29,442 nt of DNA, taken from a virus. Below the pieces are notes generated by a model. The model was not told the origin of the DNA. It saw only the letters and a program-made list of their open reading frames with translations, and searched no databases. The translations under genes were made by a program, and so were the position numbers. The DNA lies in the IMG/VR virus record IMGVR_UViG_3300043436_001503, positions 1 through 29,442 of that record; one strand, written 5' to 3'. Numbering within the stretch: position 1 is the first letter of the stretch; every line of letters begins with the position of its first letter. Below, in pieces: positions 22,411 to 27,962 of the stretch.

Positions 22411-24644
22411 ACTTTGTGGATTTCATCGCGGGGCTGGCCCCCGAAGGCGAGACAGCTCTCTTCGTGCAACAGAAACTCACCGGAGGCACCTACGCCGACG
22501 GCAAACCGAAGGCGACGTGGCCCGCGTATCTCAAGCCCAGAGGCAAGGGCGCGTGGTTTGGCAACACCGGCAGCTTCATCGTTGATCGCTTCAAAGATGG
22601 CGTGCCCAGCGCGTCTAAAGCAAACTGCGAGTACGTGCTCGTGATGATGCTGGACGACATCGGAACCAAAGCCAAAGAGCCGCCCCTGGCCCCGACGTGG
22701 AAGATCGAAACCTCGCCGGGTAACTTCCAGTGGGGCTACGCCTTTTCTGAGCAGCCGACCAAAGGCGCGTTCGTGGGCGCGATGCTAGCGATTGCCGAGG
22801 CAGGCTACACCGACCCAGGCGCAAGCAATGCCGTGCGCAATTTCCGCTTGCCGGGTTCGGTCAACAACAAACCGAGCGCGGACGGATTCGAGGCGGTGCT
22901 CACGCACTTCGAGCCGAAGGTGGAGTACACGCTGGACGAGATTTGCACCGCCCTGGGCGTGACCCCTTACGAAGACCAAACCGATGTGCTGCGCCCGATC
23001 CGCATGGACGACACGGGCCAAGACGACGTGCTCGCGTGGCTGTCCGAGCAGAACCTCTTGCTGTCGAAACCTAATCACGAAGGCTGGGCGGGTGTCGTGT
23101 GCCCTAACAGCGCGCAGCACACCGACGGCAACGTCGAGGGCCGCTATATGCCCCTGAATCGCGCGTTTTGCTGCTATCACGGCCACTGCACCGAACTGGA
23201 TTCGGGCGTGTTCCTGCAATGGGTGGCCGACAATGGTGGCCCCAAGCACACGCCGGGGCTGCGTGAGGACTTGCTCGTATCGGCAATGGATTCGGCCCTG
23301 TCGAAACTCACGCCAAACGAATCGTTCCCCGACGCCGCTGCCGTGATCGTGGCCGACACCGAGCGCAAGGAACTCGCGCGTTTAGAAAAGGCCGAGTGGT
23401 GGGATCGCTTTGCGTATGTGCAGGAGGATGACGCCTATTTCGACCTTCAGGATCGCCGCGAATTAAGCAGAAGCACCTTCAACGCCCTCTTCCGTCACAT
23501 TGGCTGCAAGTCGATCCACAATGGCCGCAAGATTGAACCCGCGATTAGTTTCGACGAGCAGCGGCAGGCCAAGGGTGCTAAGGCCCTGGTCGGTATCACT
23601 TACGCAGCGGGCCAGGGCGTGACAGTCGCGCGTGAGGGCCATGAGTACGGCAACCGCTGGCGCAATGCCCGCCCGCAGCCCGTGGCTGCTGATGTATCCA
23701 TCTGGCTACGCCATGTTGAGCGCTTGGTTCCCGTTGACTTCGAGCGCGAGCACCTTCTGAACGCCCTGGCGCATAAGGTGCAGTTCCCCGGCCACAAGAT
23801 TAACCACGCGATCCTGATGGGCGGTAACCCGGGCTGTGGTAAGGACACCCTCTTCGCGCCTTTCTTCTGGGCCATCGGTGGGGCGACGAAAACCAACTGC
23901 TCGCTGGTCAAGAACGAAGACATCACCAGCCAGTGGGGCTATTCGCTCGAATGCGAAGTGATGGAGATCGCCGAGCTACGTCAAACTGAAGCTAAGGACC
24001 GCCGCGCGCTAGAAAACCAACTTAAGCCCATCATCGCCGCGCCGCCCGAGTTGCTGCCCGTCAACCGCAAGGGACTGCACCCGTACATGGCCCTGAATCG
24101 CGTGTTCGTGGTGGCATTCTCAAACGAGCGCGCAGCGATCTCGATTCCGTCTGAAGACCGCCGGTGGTTTTGCCTTTGGGCCGACCTGCCGCGTCTGCCT
24201 GAATCGGATGCCGTGGCCCTTTGGAACTGGTACCAGCACCGAGGCGGTTTCGAGGCCGTCGCTGCTTACCTGCACACCCGCGACGTGTCCGCATGGAACC
24301 CGACCGCACCGCCGCCTATGACTGAGGCCAAGGCCATCATGGTCGAACACGGCATGAGCACCGCCGAGTCGATGCTGGTCGATATGATGCAGCGGCGCGT
24401 GGGTGACTTCGCGTCTGGCGTGATCGGCGCGCCCTTCCATGCGCTTTGTGACCGCCTGCAAGCCCACATGCCCGCAGGCGTGAAGGTGCCCCAGGCGGCG
24501 CTGTTCCATGCCCTGAAGGAAGCTGGCTGGGTTGATCGTGGTCGGATCAAGTCCCGCGAGCACATGAACAAAAAGCAGGTGTTCTGCGCGCCGGAACTGT
24601 CGCAGAAATCCGACTCTGATCTGCGTAGGCTGGTTTCGCCGTGA
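22407..24644 (+). CDS. Primase-polymerase (AEP-like) fused to DUF5906-type helicase
   Basis: 745 residues from ATG 22407, which overlaps the polymerase stop as ATGA; an upstream in-frame extension into the polymerase gene is unlikely. Residues 1-190 resemble an archaeo-eukaryotic primase/RepB-primase domain: LVMMLDDIGTK with D83-D84 as metal ligands, then RNFRLPGSVNNKP. At about 231-262 a Cys/His cluster (VCPNSAQHTDG, then CCYHGHC) may bind zinc. The C-terminal helicase has a Walker A at about 472-480 (GGNPGCGKD) and an arginine-rich ATPase domain typical of DUF5906 proteins. The last about 100 residues look like a winged helix. Both priming and unwinding in one chain fits a small phage replisome. 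Confidence 0.9.
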   Translation: MNFVDFIAGLAPEGETALFVQQKLTGGTYADGKPKATWPAYLKPRGKGAWFGNTGSFIVDRFKDGVPSASKANCEYVLVMMLDDIGTKAKEPPLAPTWKIETSPGNFQWGYAFSEQPTKGAFVGAMLAIAEAGYTDPGASNAVRNFRLPGSVNNKPSADGFEAVLTHFEPKVEYTLDEICTALGVTPYEDQTDVLRPIRMDDTGQDDVLAWLSEQNLLLSKPNHEGWAGVVCPNSAQHTDGNVEGRYMPLNRAFCCYHGHCTELDSGVFLQWVADNGGPKHTPGLREDLLVSAMDSALSKLTPNESFPDAAAVIVADTERKELARLEKAEWWDRFAYVQEDDAYFDLQDRRELSRSTFNALFRHIGCKSIHNGRKIEPAISFDEQRQAKGAKALVGITYAAGQGVTVAREGHEYGNRWRNARPQPVAADVSIWLRHVERLVPVDFEREHLLNALAHKVQFPGHKINHAILMGGNPGCGKDTLFAPFFWAIGGATKTNCSLVKNEDITSQWGYSLECEVMEIAELRQTEAKDRRALENQLKPIIAAPPELLPVNRKGLHPYMALNRVFVVAFSNERAAISIPSEDRRWFCLWADLPRLPESDAVALWNWYQHRGGFEAVAAYLHTRDVSAWNPTAPPPMTEAKAIMVEHGMSTAESMLVDMMQRRVGDFASGVIGAPFHALCDRLQAHMPAGVKVPQAALFHALKEAGWVDRGRIKSREHMNKKQVFCAPELSQKSDSDLRRLVSP

Positions 24645-24928
24645 GTCTGAGCAAGAACGACCAGGAGATTGCGCGCATCATCGGCGGTGGCGTGGTCGCT
24701 TACGGTATCCGCGAGGCCCTGGAGATTTATTATCAACTGTGGGCGTTGGGCTATCGCCCAGGCGTGCCGCTGAAGTTCTTCATGCGCCAGTGGGCCAAAA
24801 AGAAGGGACCCCGAAGGGCCCCGAAGGTTTCAGCGATGGCGCCCCAGTATAACCCGGAGCAGGAGGGCGAGGGTGGCGTAGATCATTGTGGGCGGTCCTC
24901 GTCGTCAAAAGCCATATCGGGCGGGTGA
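24641..24928 (+). CDS. Small basic protein with hydrophobic helix (95 aa)
   Basis: A GTG at 24641 overlaps the primase-helicase stop (GTGA). Residues 10-37 are a hydrophobic helix (RIIGGGVVAYGIREALEIYY), followed by KKKGPRRAPK. The last 40 residues are low complexity and overlap both a minus-strand terminator (24797-24822) and the convergent gene at 24883, so the C-terminus may be non-conserved read-through. No family recognised. Confidence 0.6.
   Translation: MSLSKNDQEIARIIGGGVVAYGIREALEIYYQLWALGYRPGVPLKFFMRQWAKKKGPRRAPKVSAMAPQYNPEQEGEGGVDHCGRSSSSKAISGG
24797..24822 (-). terminator. Intrinsic terminator of the minus-strand small-gene cluster
   Basis: On the minus strand GGGGCCC (24822-24816) pairs with GGGTCCC (24811-24805), with one G-U, around a TTCG tetraloop closed by C-G, the very stable cUUCGg form, followed by TTCTTTTT (24804-24797). 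It lies 60 bases after the last stop of the cluster (24883) and inside the C-terminal part of the convergent gene. Confidence 0.85.
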
Positions 24929-25005
24929 GGGACTTCGTCGTGCACGATGACCCCATCTATTAAGGGCAAGAACCGCCCGCAAACGACGCAAAAGTATCCG
25001 GTCAT
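24883..25005 (-). CDS. Small acidic protein with a Cys pair (40 aa)
   Basis: ATG at 25005 gives 40 residues: MTGYFCVVCGRFLPLIDGVI, then VHDEVPHPPDM and an acidic end. The CxxC plus two downstream His could bind a metal. I recall this short VIVHDEVPHPPDM protein from other phages. The ATG overlaps the stop of the gene before it (TAATG). A longer TTG version (72 aa) would run out of frame through the upstream gene, so it is not preferred. Confidence 0.72.
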   Translation of the reverse strand: MTGYFCVVCGRFLPLIDGVIVHDEVPHPPDMAFDDEDRPQ

Positions 25006-25160
25006 TAGCTCTTCACTTTCAAGTATTCGCTGTGAATTCGGCCGCACAGTTTGCACTCTTGGTGGTACATGCCACCATAAATCCAAGCTCTGGCAGTCCA
25101 AAGATGCCCCGTTTTTTCACAGAGCCACCACCCAAACCTAATGTGCCAAGGTTGATTCAT
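25005..25160 (-). CDS. Small Trp/Cys-rich protein (51 aa)
   Basis: ATG at 25160 gives 51 residues: MNQPWHIRFGWWLCEKTGHL, then WTARAWIYGG and MYHQECKLCGRIHSEY with a CxxC. Five Trp and three Cys in 51 residues suggest a compact, perhaps zinc-binding fold. It is short and lies in a frame missed by length filters. Support is the ATG with GGAG ten bases upstream, the TAATG join to the next gene and the 23-base overlap with the gene before it. Confidence 0.62.
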   Translation of the reverse strand: MNQPWHIRFGWWLCEKTGHLWTARAWIYGGMYHQECKLCGRIHSEYLKVKS

Positions 25161-25308
25161 GTAGTTTTTTCTCCAATATAGCCAAACATTTTTGCGCCTG
25201 ATCTACAGGCATTTCGGCGTGATAAAAAATCAGCGCAGCTTCTATCAATTTGGGGTGCTGCTTTACGGACTCAAAAACGTTGCGCAGGTAGTCTTTTTTC
25301 TCGCTCAT
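25138..25308 (-). CDS. Small helical protein (56 aa)
   Basis: 56 residues from ATG 25308 (MSEKKDYLRNVFESVKQHPK), which has GGAG six bases before it; longer in-frame starts up to 25395 lack a ribosome site. The protein is one charged helical bundle (AALIFYHAEMPVDQAQKCLA, then EKKLHEST). No family recognised. A gap of about 108 bases separates it from the gene before, with no clear promoter. Confidence 0.62.
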   Translation of the reverse strand: MSEKKDYLRNVFESVKQHPKLIEAALIFYHAEMPVDQAQKCLAILEKKLHESTLAH

Positions 25309-25416
25309 TTCCAACTCCATCGAAAACAAACAAGCCACAAGTGAAGGATAAACTCGCGTCCGGAACTGAAGAACCCGATCCCGAAACACGGCCATTTACG
25401 AGGGAAAAATTCAACT

Positions 25417-25632
25417 TTAAACATAATCCTCTGCCCGTAGGATACGGTCCTCAAGCCGGGCAAACTGCGCACTAGATAGCATTTCTGCTATATCCACGCC
25501 CCCGACGAAGACATGGAAGATGTCGGCCATCGGTGGCGCGCCTGGATAGTCGGGCTCGATCATCTCGCCCGGGAACACGTCCGCATGGACTGTCATCTCA
25601 AAGCCCCAAGGGGCAAGGGTGTAGGTATTCAT
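25417..25632 (-). CDS. Small acidic protein (71 aa)
   Basis: 71 residues from ATG 25632 (MNTYTLAPWGFEMTVHADVF), then PGAPPMADIFHVFVGGVDIA and an acidic helix to EDYV. The ATG overlaps the stop of the gene before it (ATGA), which supports this start over longer forms that would run through that gene. It looks like a compact alpha/beta fold. Role unknown. Confidence 0.68.
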   Translation of the reverse strand: MNTYTLAPWGFEMTVHADVFPGEMIEPDYPGAPPMADIFHVFVGGVDIAEMLSSAQFARLEDRILRAEDYV

Positions 25633-25817
25633 TCTGTGATGTTCCTTGCAATGCAATATTCGGAAATAGCATCTTCTACTGTTTTTCCATACAGGTAATA
25701 ATAGGTCGCTGCATCCCAGTCGATCCGGCCGGATAACTCGGGATGGGCCCCTACTAAACGGTCCGCAAACTGGCCCATCCAATGGGCGCGCTGTTCGGCT
25801 TTATTCAATCGTTTCAC
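25629..25817 (-). CDS. Small helical protein (62 aa), GTG start
   Basis: 62 residues from a GTG at 25817 (MKRLNKAEQRAHWMGQFADR), chosen because AGGAGG lies 7 bases before it and because it overlaps the preceding stop (GTGA). It has Tyr-rich TYYYLYGKTVEDAISEY. Helical and charged, no motif. ATGA overlap with the next gene. Confidence 0.7.
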   Translation of the reverse strand: MKRLNKAEQRAHWMGQFADRLVGAHPELSGRIDWDAATYYYLYGKTVEDAISEYCIARNITE

Positions 25818-25993
25818 TGGAGGGCCTCCTGGAGGGCTTTGGCAGCCTCATAAACGTCCGGATCGCCCGTGGGCAGGGTGACGTGCAGCAGGGCCAGGGC
25901 TGCGGTTTCCAGAGCCTCGATGCGGGCCAGGGCATCGGCTAGGGTGTAGTCGCCTGCCATGTAGGCGGCGCGCTCTTGTTCGGATAGGGTCAT
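25814..25993 (-). CDS. Small Ala/Leu-rich helical protein (59 aa)
   Basis: ATG at 25993 gives 59 residues, MTLSEQERAAYMAGDYTLAD, ALARIEALETAALALLHVTL, then a helix to LQEALQ. It is read in a different frame from a longer spurious open frame in this stretch. The start overlaps the preceding stop (ATGA) and the TGA overlaps the next GTG. The repeating Ala/Leu pattern suggests an amphipathic helical bundle. Confidence 0.68.
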   Translation of the reverse strand: MTLSEQERAAYMAGDYTLADALARIEALETAALALLHVTLPTGDPDVYEAAKALQEALQ

Positions 25994-26199
25994 GCTTTCT
26001 CCAACATGCGCGCGCAGGCGCTCTCATAAATTTCACGGGCATTGTCAGACAGGGACTCCACGTCCAATATGGGCGAGGGTTTGAAGTAGCGCGACAGGCG
26101 GCACAGGCGCGCGTATTCGCGCGACCACTGGCCCCCGTGGCAGTGGGACAGGGCAAGGTAGTACGCCTCGCAAATGTCGAATCGGTCGAAGTACATCAT
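25990..26199 (-). CDS. Small Tyr/Arg-rich protein (69 aa)
   Basis: 69 residues starting MMYFDRFDICEAYYLALSHC, then HGGQWSREYARLCRLSRYFK and an acidic to basic helix ending LEKA. Two adjacent ATGs (26199 and 26196) follow AAAGGGG on the minus strand. It is joined by an ATGA overlap to the next gene. The opening FDICEAYYLAL with Tyr/Phe recurs in small phage proteins I cannot name. Role unknown. Confidence 0.7.
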   Translation of the reverse strand: MMYFDRFDICEAYYLALSHCHGGQWSREYARLCRLSRYFKPSPILDVESLSDNAREIYESACARMLEKA

Positions 26200-26211
26200 G
26201 CGTTGCCCCTT

Positions 26212-26601
26212 TCAGCGATACCAATAGGTGACCCAGCGGTCGTTACATGCGATTTCAACGCTTGAGTAATCGACGCGCAGATTGTCGGCGGTTGCGTCCC
26301 AGTCGATGGCGATATATGCCGGGATGTCTTTCGGCAGGTCGCCGATGTCCTGCACAAGTTCCCGGCAGTAGTCGGTGAAATAGTGGTCGCGGATCAGGGT
26401 CACGGGATACCAGTCGCCGCGCCACTGCTCATCGCCGCCTGAACCCTTGAGGTCGTCCATGATGGCGGTGAGGGCTTTCCACTCTGCAATGTGTTCGCCT
26501 TCGCCGTTAGCTTCAACTTCAAGCTCTAGCTCTTCAATGCGGGCGATGATGTCGCGCACGTCGATAATGTCGGCGGTAAGGTCGAGGGAAGTGGTGGTCA
26601 T
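26212..26601 (-). CDS. Conserved acidic phage protein (129 aa)
   Basis: 129 residues. An acidic helical N-terminal half (SLDLTADIIDVRDIIARIEE to about residue 50) is followed by SGGDEQWRGDWYPVTLIRDH and DYCRELVQDIGDLPKDIPAY, and the end is DYSSVEIACNDRWVTYWYR. I remember this WYPVTLI-RDHYF...YWYR protein from many phages and prophages as a conserved hypothetical. Its very acidic, DNA-mimic-like charge would fit an anti-restriction role, but I have no direct evidence for it. It starts 4 bases inside the next small gene. Confidence 0.75.
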   Translation of the reverse strand: MTTTSLDLTADIIDVRDIIARIEELELEVEANGEGEHIAEWKALTAIMDDLKGSGGDEQWRGDWYPVTLIRDHYFTDYCRELVQDIGDLPKDIPAYIAIDWDATADNLRVDYSSVEIACNDRWVTYWYR

Positions 26602-26687
26602 GGTTTCATGCTCCAGAAGTAGATGATGAAGGGAAGGGCCAGGATCAGGGCCACGATCAGGGCGGCAGCAGAGTCTCGGTTATGCAT
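26598..26687 (-). CDS. Very small single-segment membrane peptide (29 aa)
   Basis: ATG 26687 gives 29 residues: MHNRDSAAALIVALILALPF, then IIYFWSMKP, one hydrophobic segment from about residue 7 to 25. Support is AGGGGG eight bases before the start and an ATGA overlap with the next gene. It is short enough to be chance, so the call is tentative. Confidence 0.5.
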   Translation of the reverse strand: MHNRDSAAALIVALILALPFIIYFWSMKP

Positions 26688-26690
26688 GGC

Positions 26691-26915
26691 TTAGGCCCCC
26701 TGGATGATGGTTTCGCAGCCGGGATCGGTGCAGTCGATCTCGCCCAGGACCTGATGCGCCGGGTTGACGTCGCAGAACAGGTCAGCCACGTCGAACTGGC
26801 TCCCGTACTCCAGCACGATGTGCCAGCGGGCGATCTCGGGCGTGCGGGCCGTGGCGCGGGCGCGCTCGACGTTGCGGCGCGTGCGGTGCGTGATCTCGAA
26901 TTCGTACTGTTTCAT
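26691..26915 (-). CDS. Conserved small protein (74 aa)
   Basis: 74 residues with AGGAG 8 bases before ATG 26915. The start MKQYEFEITHRTRRNVERAR, then ARWHIVLEYGSQFDVADLFC and a Cys-containing end (IDCTDPGCETII) suggest an alpha/beta fold with three Cys. I recall MKQ-FEFEITHRTRRNVER-type sequences as a hypothetical protein of proteobacterial phages. Role unknown. Confidence 0.74.
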   Translation of the reverse strand: MKQYEFEITHRTRRNVERARATARTPEIARWHIVLEYGSQFDVADLFCDVNPAHQVLGEIDCTDPGCETIIQGA

Positions 26916-26939
26916 GGTCGGGGTCTCCTGGTGGGTTGA

Positions 26940-27104
26940 TTAGGCGGCGCGGGCCAGGGCACGTTCGATCCAGGCTTTGGCGTCGCGCTTGAGGCTGAAG
27001 GTGTCGTACACGTAGCCGTCGCGGGCGTCGACGACATCCCAGGCCTTGCGCTCGCCGCCAGAGGCGGTGCCGACGTAGGTGGGAACGATGCGGTACTGGA
27101 TCAT
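26940..27104 (-). CDS. Small basic-acidic protein (54 aa), first gene of the cluster
   Basis: ATG at 27104 with AGGAGA six bases before it gives 54 residues: MIQYRIVPTYVGTASGGERK, then AWDVVDARDGYVYDTFSLKR and a helix DAKAWIERALARAA. The pattern of three strands then a helix is reminiscent of small ferredoxin-like or dsRBD-like folds, but I cannot name a family. It is the first gene after the TTACC/GGTAA promoter region and would be transcribed first and most strongly. Confidence 0.72.
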   Translation of the reverse strand: MIQYRIVPTYVGTASGGERKAWDVVDARDGYVYDTFSLKRDAKAWIERALARAA

Positions 27105-27138
27105 GCTGCTCTCCTGGTTCGTTGTTGCGATGTCGAGT

Positions 27139-27181
27139 AGTGTAAGCGAATTCCTGTTACCAGGTAAAATAGGTGTTTACC
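27139..27181 (-). promoter_or_regulatory. Candidate promoter of the small-gene cluster with TTACC/GGTAA operator cluster
   Basis: On the minus strand TTTACC (27168-27163) and TACACT (27144-27139) lie 18 bases apart, with 4/6 matches each to the sigma70 boxes, and the first ATG is at 27104. The -35 falls inside operator-like symmetry: TTACC-A-GGTAA is a perfect palindrome (27157-27167) and GGTAAA-N7-TTTACC a second inverted pair (27163-27181). A repressor bound there would cover the -35. Confidence 0.5.
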
Positions 27182-27183
27182 CT

Positions 27184-27400
27184 AGTTTGTGGTCGCGTGT
27201 GGTCGCGTGTGGTCAGGGCGATTGACCACGCGAGCGCCAGCACTGGCGCGGGTTCCGGGCTATGTGGTCATTGTGGTCATAGGTTTACATGTTATAAAAA
27301 ATAATTAATATATATATAGGAGTATGGCGCGCCGCCGCCACGCCCTCCGTTTTGGCGCCAACTGAAAATGGGTGACCATGTGACCATATGACCACAAACT
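27184..27400. repeat. Origin candidate: GTGGTC motifs in inverted order around an AT-rich core
   Basis: GTGGTC stands at 27189, 27199 and 27209 (10-bp spacing), and again at 27264 and 27273; its reverse GACCAC is at 27224 and 27390, with GACCAT at 27374 and 27382. The outer ends form a perfect 11-bp inverted repeat, AGTTTGTGGTC (27184-27194) and GACCACAAACT (27390-27400). Between the arms is an AT-rich stretch (about 27290-27318, 28 of 29 bases A/T) and a perfect 7-bp hairpin GCGCCAG-CA-CTGGCGC (27234-27249). Binding motifs beside an AT-rich core are the usual design of an iteron origin; function is inferred. Confidence 0.5.
27284..27311 (+). promoter_or_regulatory. Candidate plus-strand promoter in the AT-rich core
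   Basis: TTTACA at 27284-27289 (5/6) and TAATAT at 27306-27311 (4/6) are 16 bases apart, or TATATA at 27309-27314 with 19. It points toward the intrinsic terminator at 27415-27447, so any transcript would be about 125-130 bases. A ribosome-like AGGAG and an ATG follow at 27318-27326, opening only a 13-codon frame. Confidence 0.42.
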
Positions 27401-27447
27401 GGGGTAGGCCCCAGATCGCGTCAGATCGGTCTGTAAGCGATTTTTTT
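27399..27447 (+). terminator. Hairpin and intrinsic terminator pair
   Basis: CTGGGG-TAGG-CCCCAG (27399-27414) is a perfect 6-bp hairpin. The next bases form ATCGC/GCGAT (27415-27419, 27437-27441) around an inner CAGA-TCGG-TCTG stem (27422-27433), followed by seven T (27441-27447). The second is a plausible rho-independent terminator reading rightward, where no protein gene precedes it. Confidence 0.6.
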
Positions 27448-27519
27448 CCATCAGGCTACCCTGGCCTGGACCGCCTCGCGTTCGCGTCACCTGGACGTTT
27501 TCGAATACTTTCGTTTAGT

Positions 27520-27577
27520 GCATAAAGAGACGGTTCTTTATGCTACGTATGCGGGTACGTAGTTGCTGCGATGCAAC
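27520..27577. repeat. Three consecutive hairpins with hexaloops
   Basis: Three perfect inverted repeats follow one another directly: GCATAAAGA/TCTTTATGC (27520-27543, loop GACGGT), CTACGTA/TACGTAG (27543-27562, loop TGCGGG) and GTTGC/GCAAC (27562-27577, loop TGCGAT). Stems are 9, 7 and 5 bp and share one base at each junction. All loops are six bases and the last two begin TGCG. No T-run follows, so they are not terminators. A structured RNA or a protein-bound DNA site is possible. Confidence 0.8.
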
Positions 27578-27628
27578 AGGAAGGCTTGCGAGTAGGGCCT
27601 GACAGCACCCGCTCCGCTCCATGCTCCG

Positions 27629-27754
27629 CGCTGTCACCTGCGCGACACGCTGTCACCTGCGCGACACCTTGCTCGAACCTTACAGCCACCAGCCACATGG
27701 CTATCGCGCCCGCTAGCCTCATAGCATTTTTGCTATCGTGTCACCTTGGCGACA
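27629..27754. repeat. Repeats of TGTCACC-type inverted half-sites
   Basis: TGTCACCTGCGCGACA stands at 27632-27647 and 27651-27666 within a 19-bp tandem unit, and TGTCACCTTGGCGACA (two mismatches) at 27739-27754. Each is itself symmetric (TGTC-N8-GACA). A shorter GTCACCTGGAC is at 27486-27496. An ATAGCA-TTTT-TGCTAT hairpin (27721-27736) lies just before the third copy. They look like protein-binding sites. Confidence 0.75.
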
Positions 27755-27775
27755 GTCCCATGCCGCCCGAATGAT

Positions 27776-27896
27776 GTGAGCACTCACTTCGCCTTGTTGT
27801 TAGCGAGCACTCACTTTGCCTAGCTGTTAGTTAGCACTCACTTCGCTTTGAGTTTGTAAGCACTCACTAACATCTTTCAGGAGTGAGCACTTACTA
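27776..27896. repeat. Five iterons with a 26-27 bp period
   Basis: AGCACTCACTT starts at 27779, 27806 and 27833, AGCACTCACTA at 27859 and AGCACTTACTA at 27886: spacings 27, 27, 26 and 27. The first copy is part of the palindrome GTGAG-CA-CTCAC. The bases between copies 1 and 2 are partly conserved (CGCC or TGCC after the core, GTTA before the next). Direct repeats at a near-constant period are typical of a replication-initiator or repressor array. Confidence 0.85.
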
Positions 27897-27962
27897 TGGG
27901 GGGAGGGGGGTCGGGCTACGCTCTAAATTTGACGGTGCCTCCTACCCTCAGAAAAAGGAAAA

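Noticed and set aside
25848-26156. 102-codon minus-strand frame
   Set aside because: Pro/Arg/Cys-rich, crosses two better-supported small genes in other frames and has no ribosome site.
27305-27490. 61-codon minus-strand frame in the origin-like region
   Set aside because: It runs through hairpins, a terminator and the AT core; composition is chance-like and there is no ribosome site.
27571-27774. 67-codon plus-strand frame
   Set aside because: Its ATG is inside the third hairpin, there is no ribosome site and it reads through the tandem repeats with Cys/Ser/Pro-rich nonsense.
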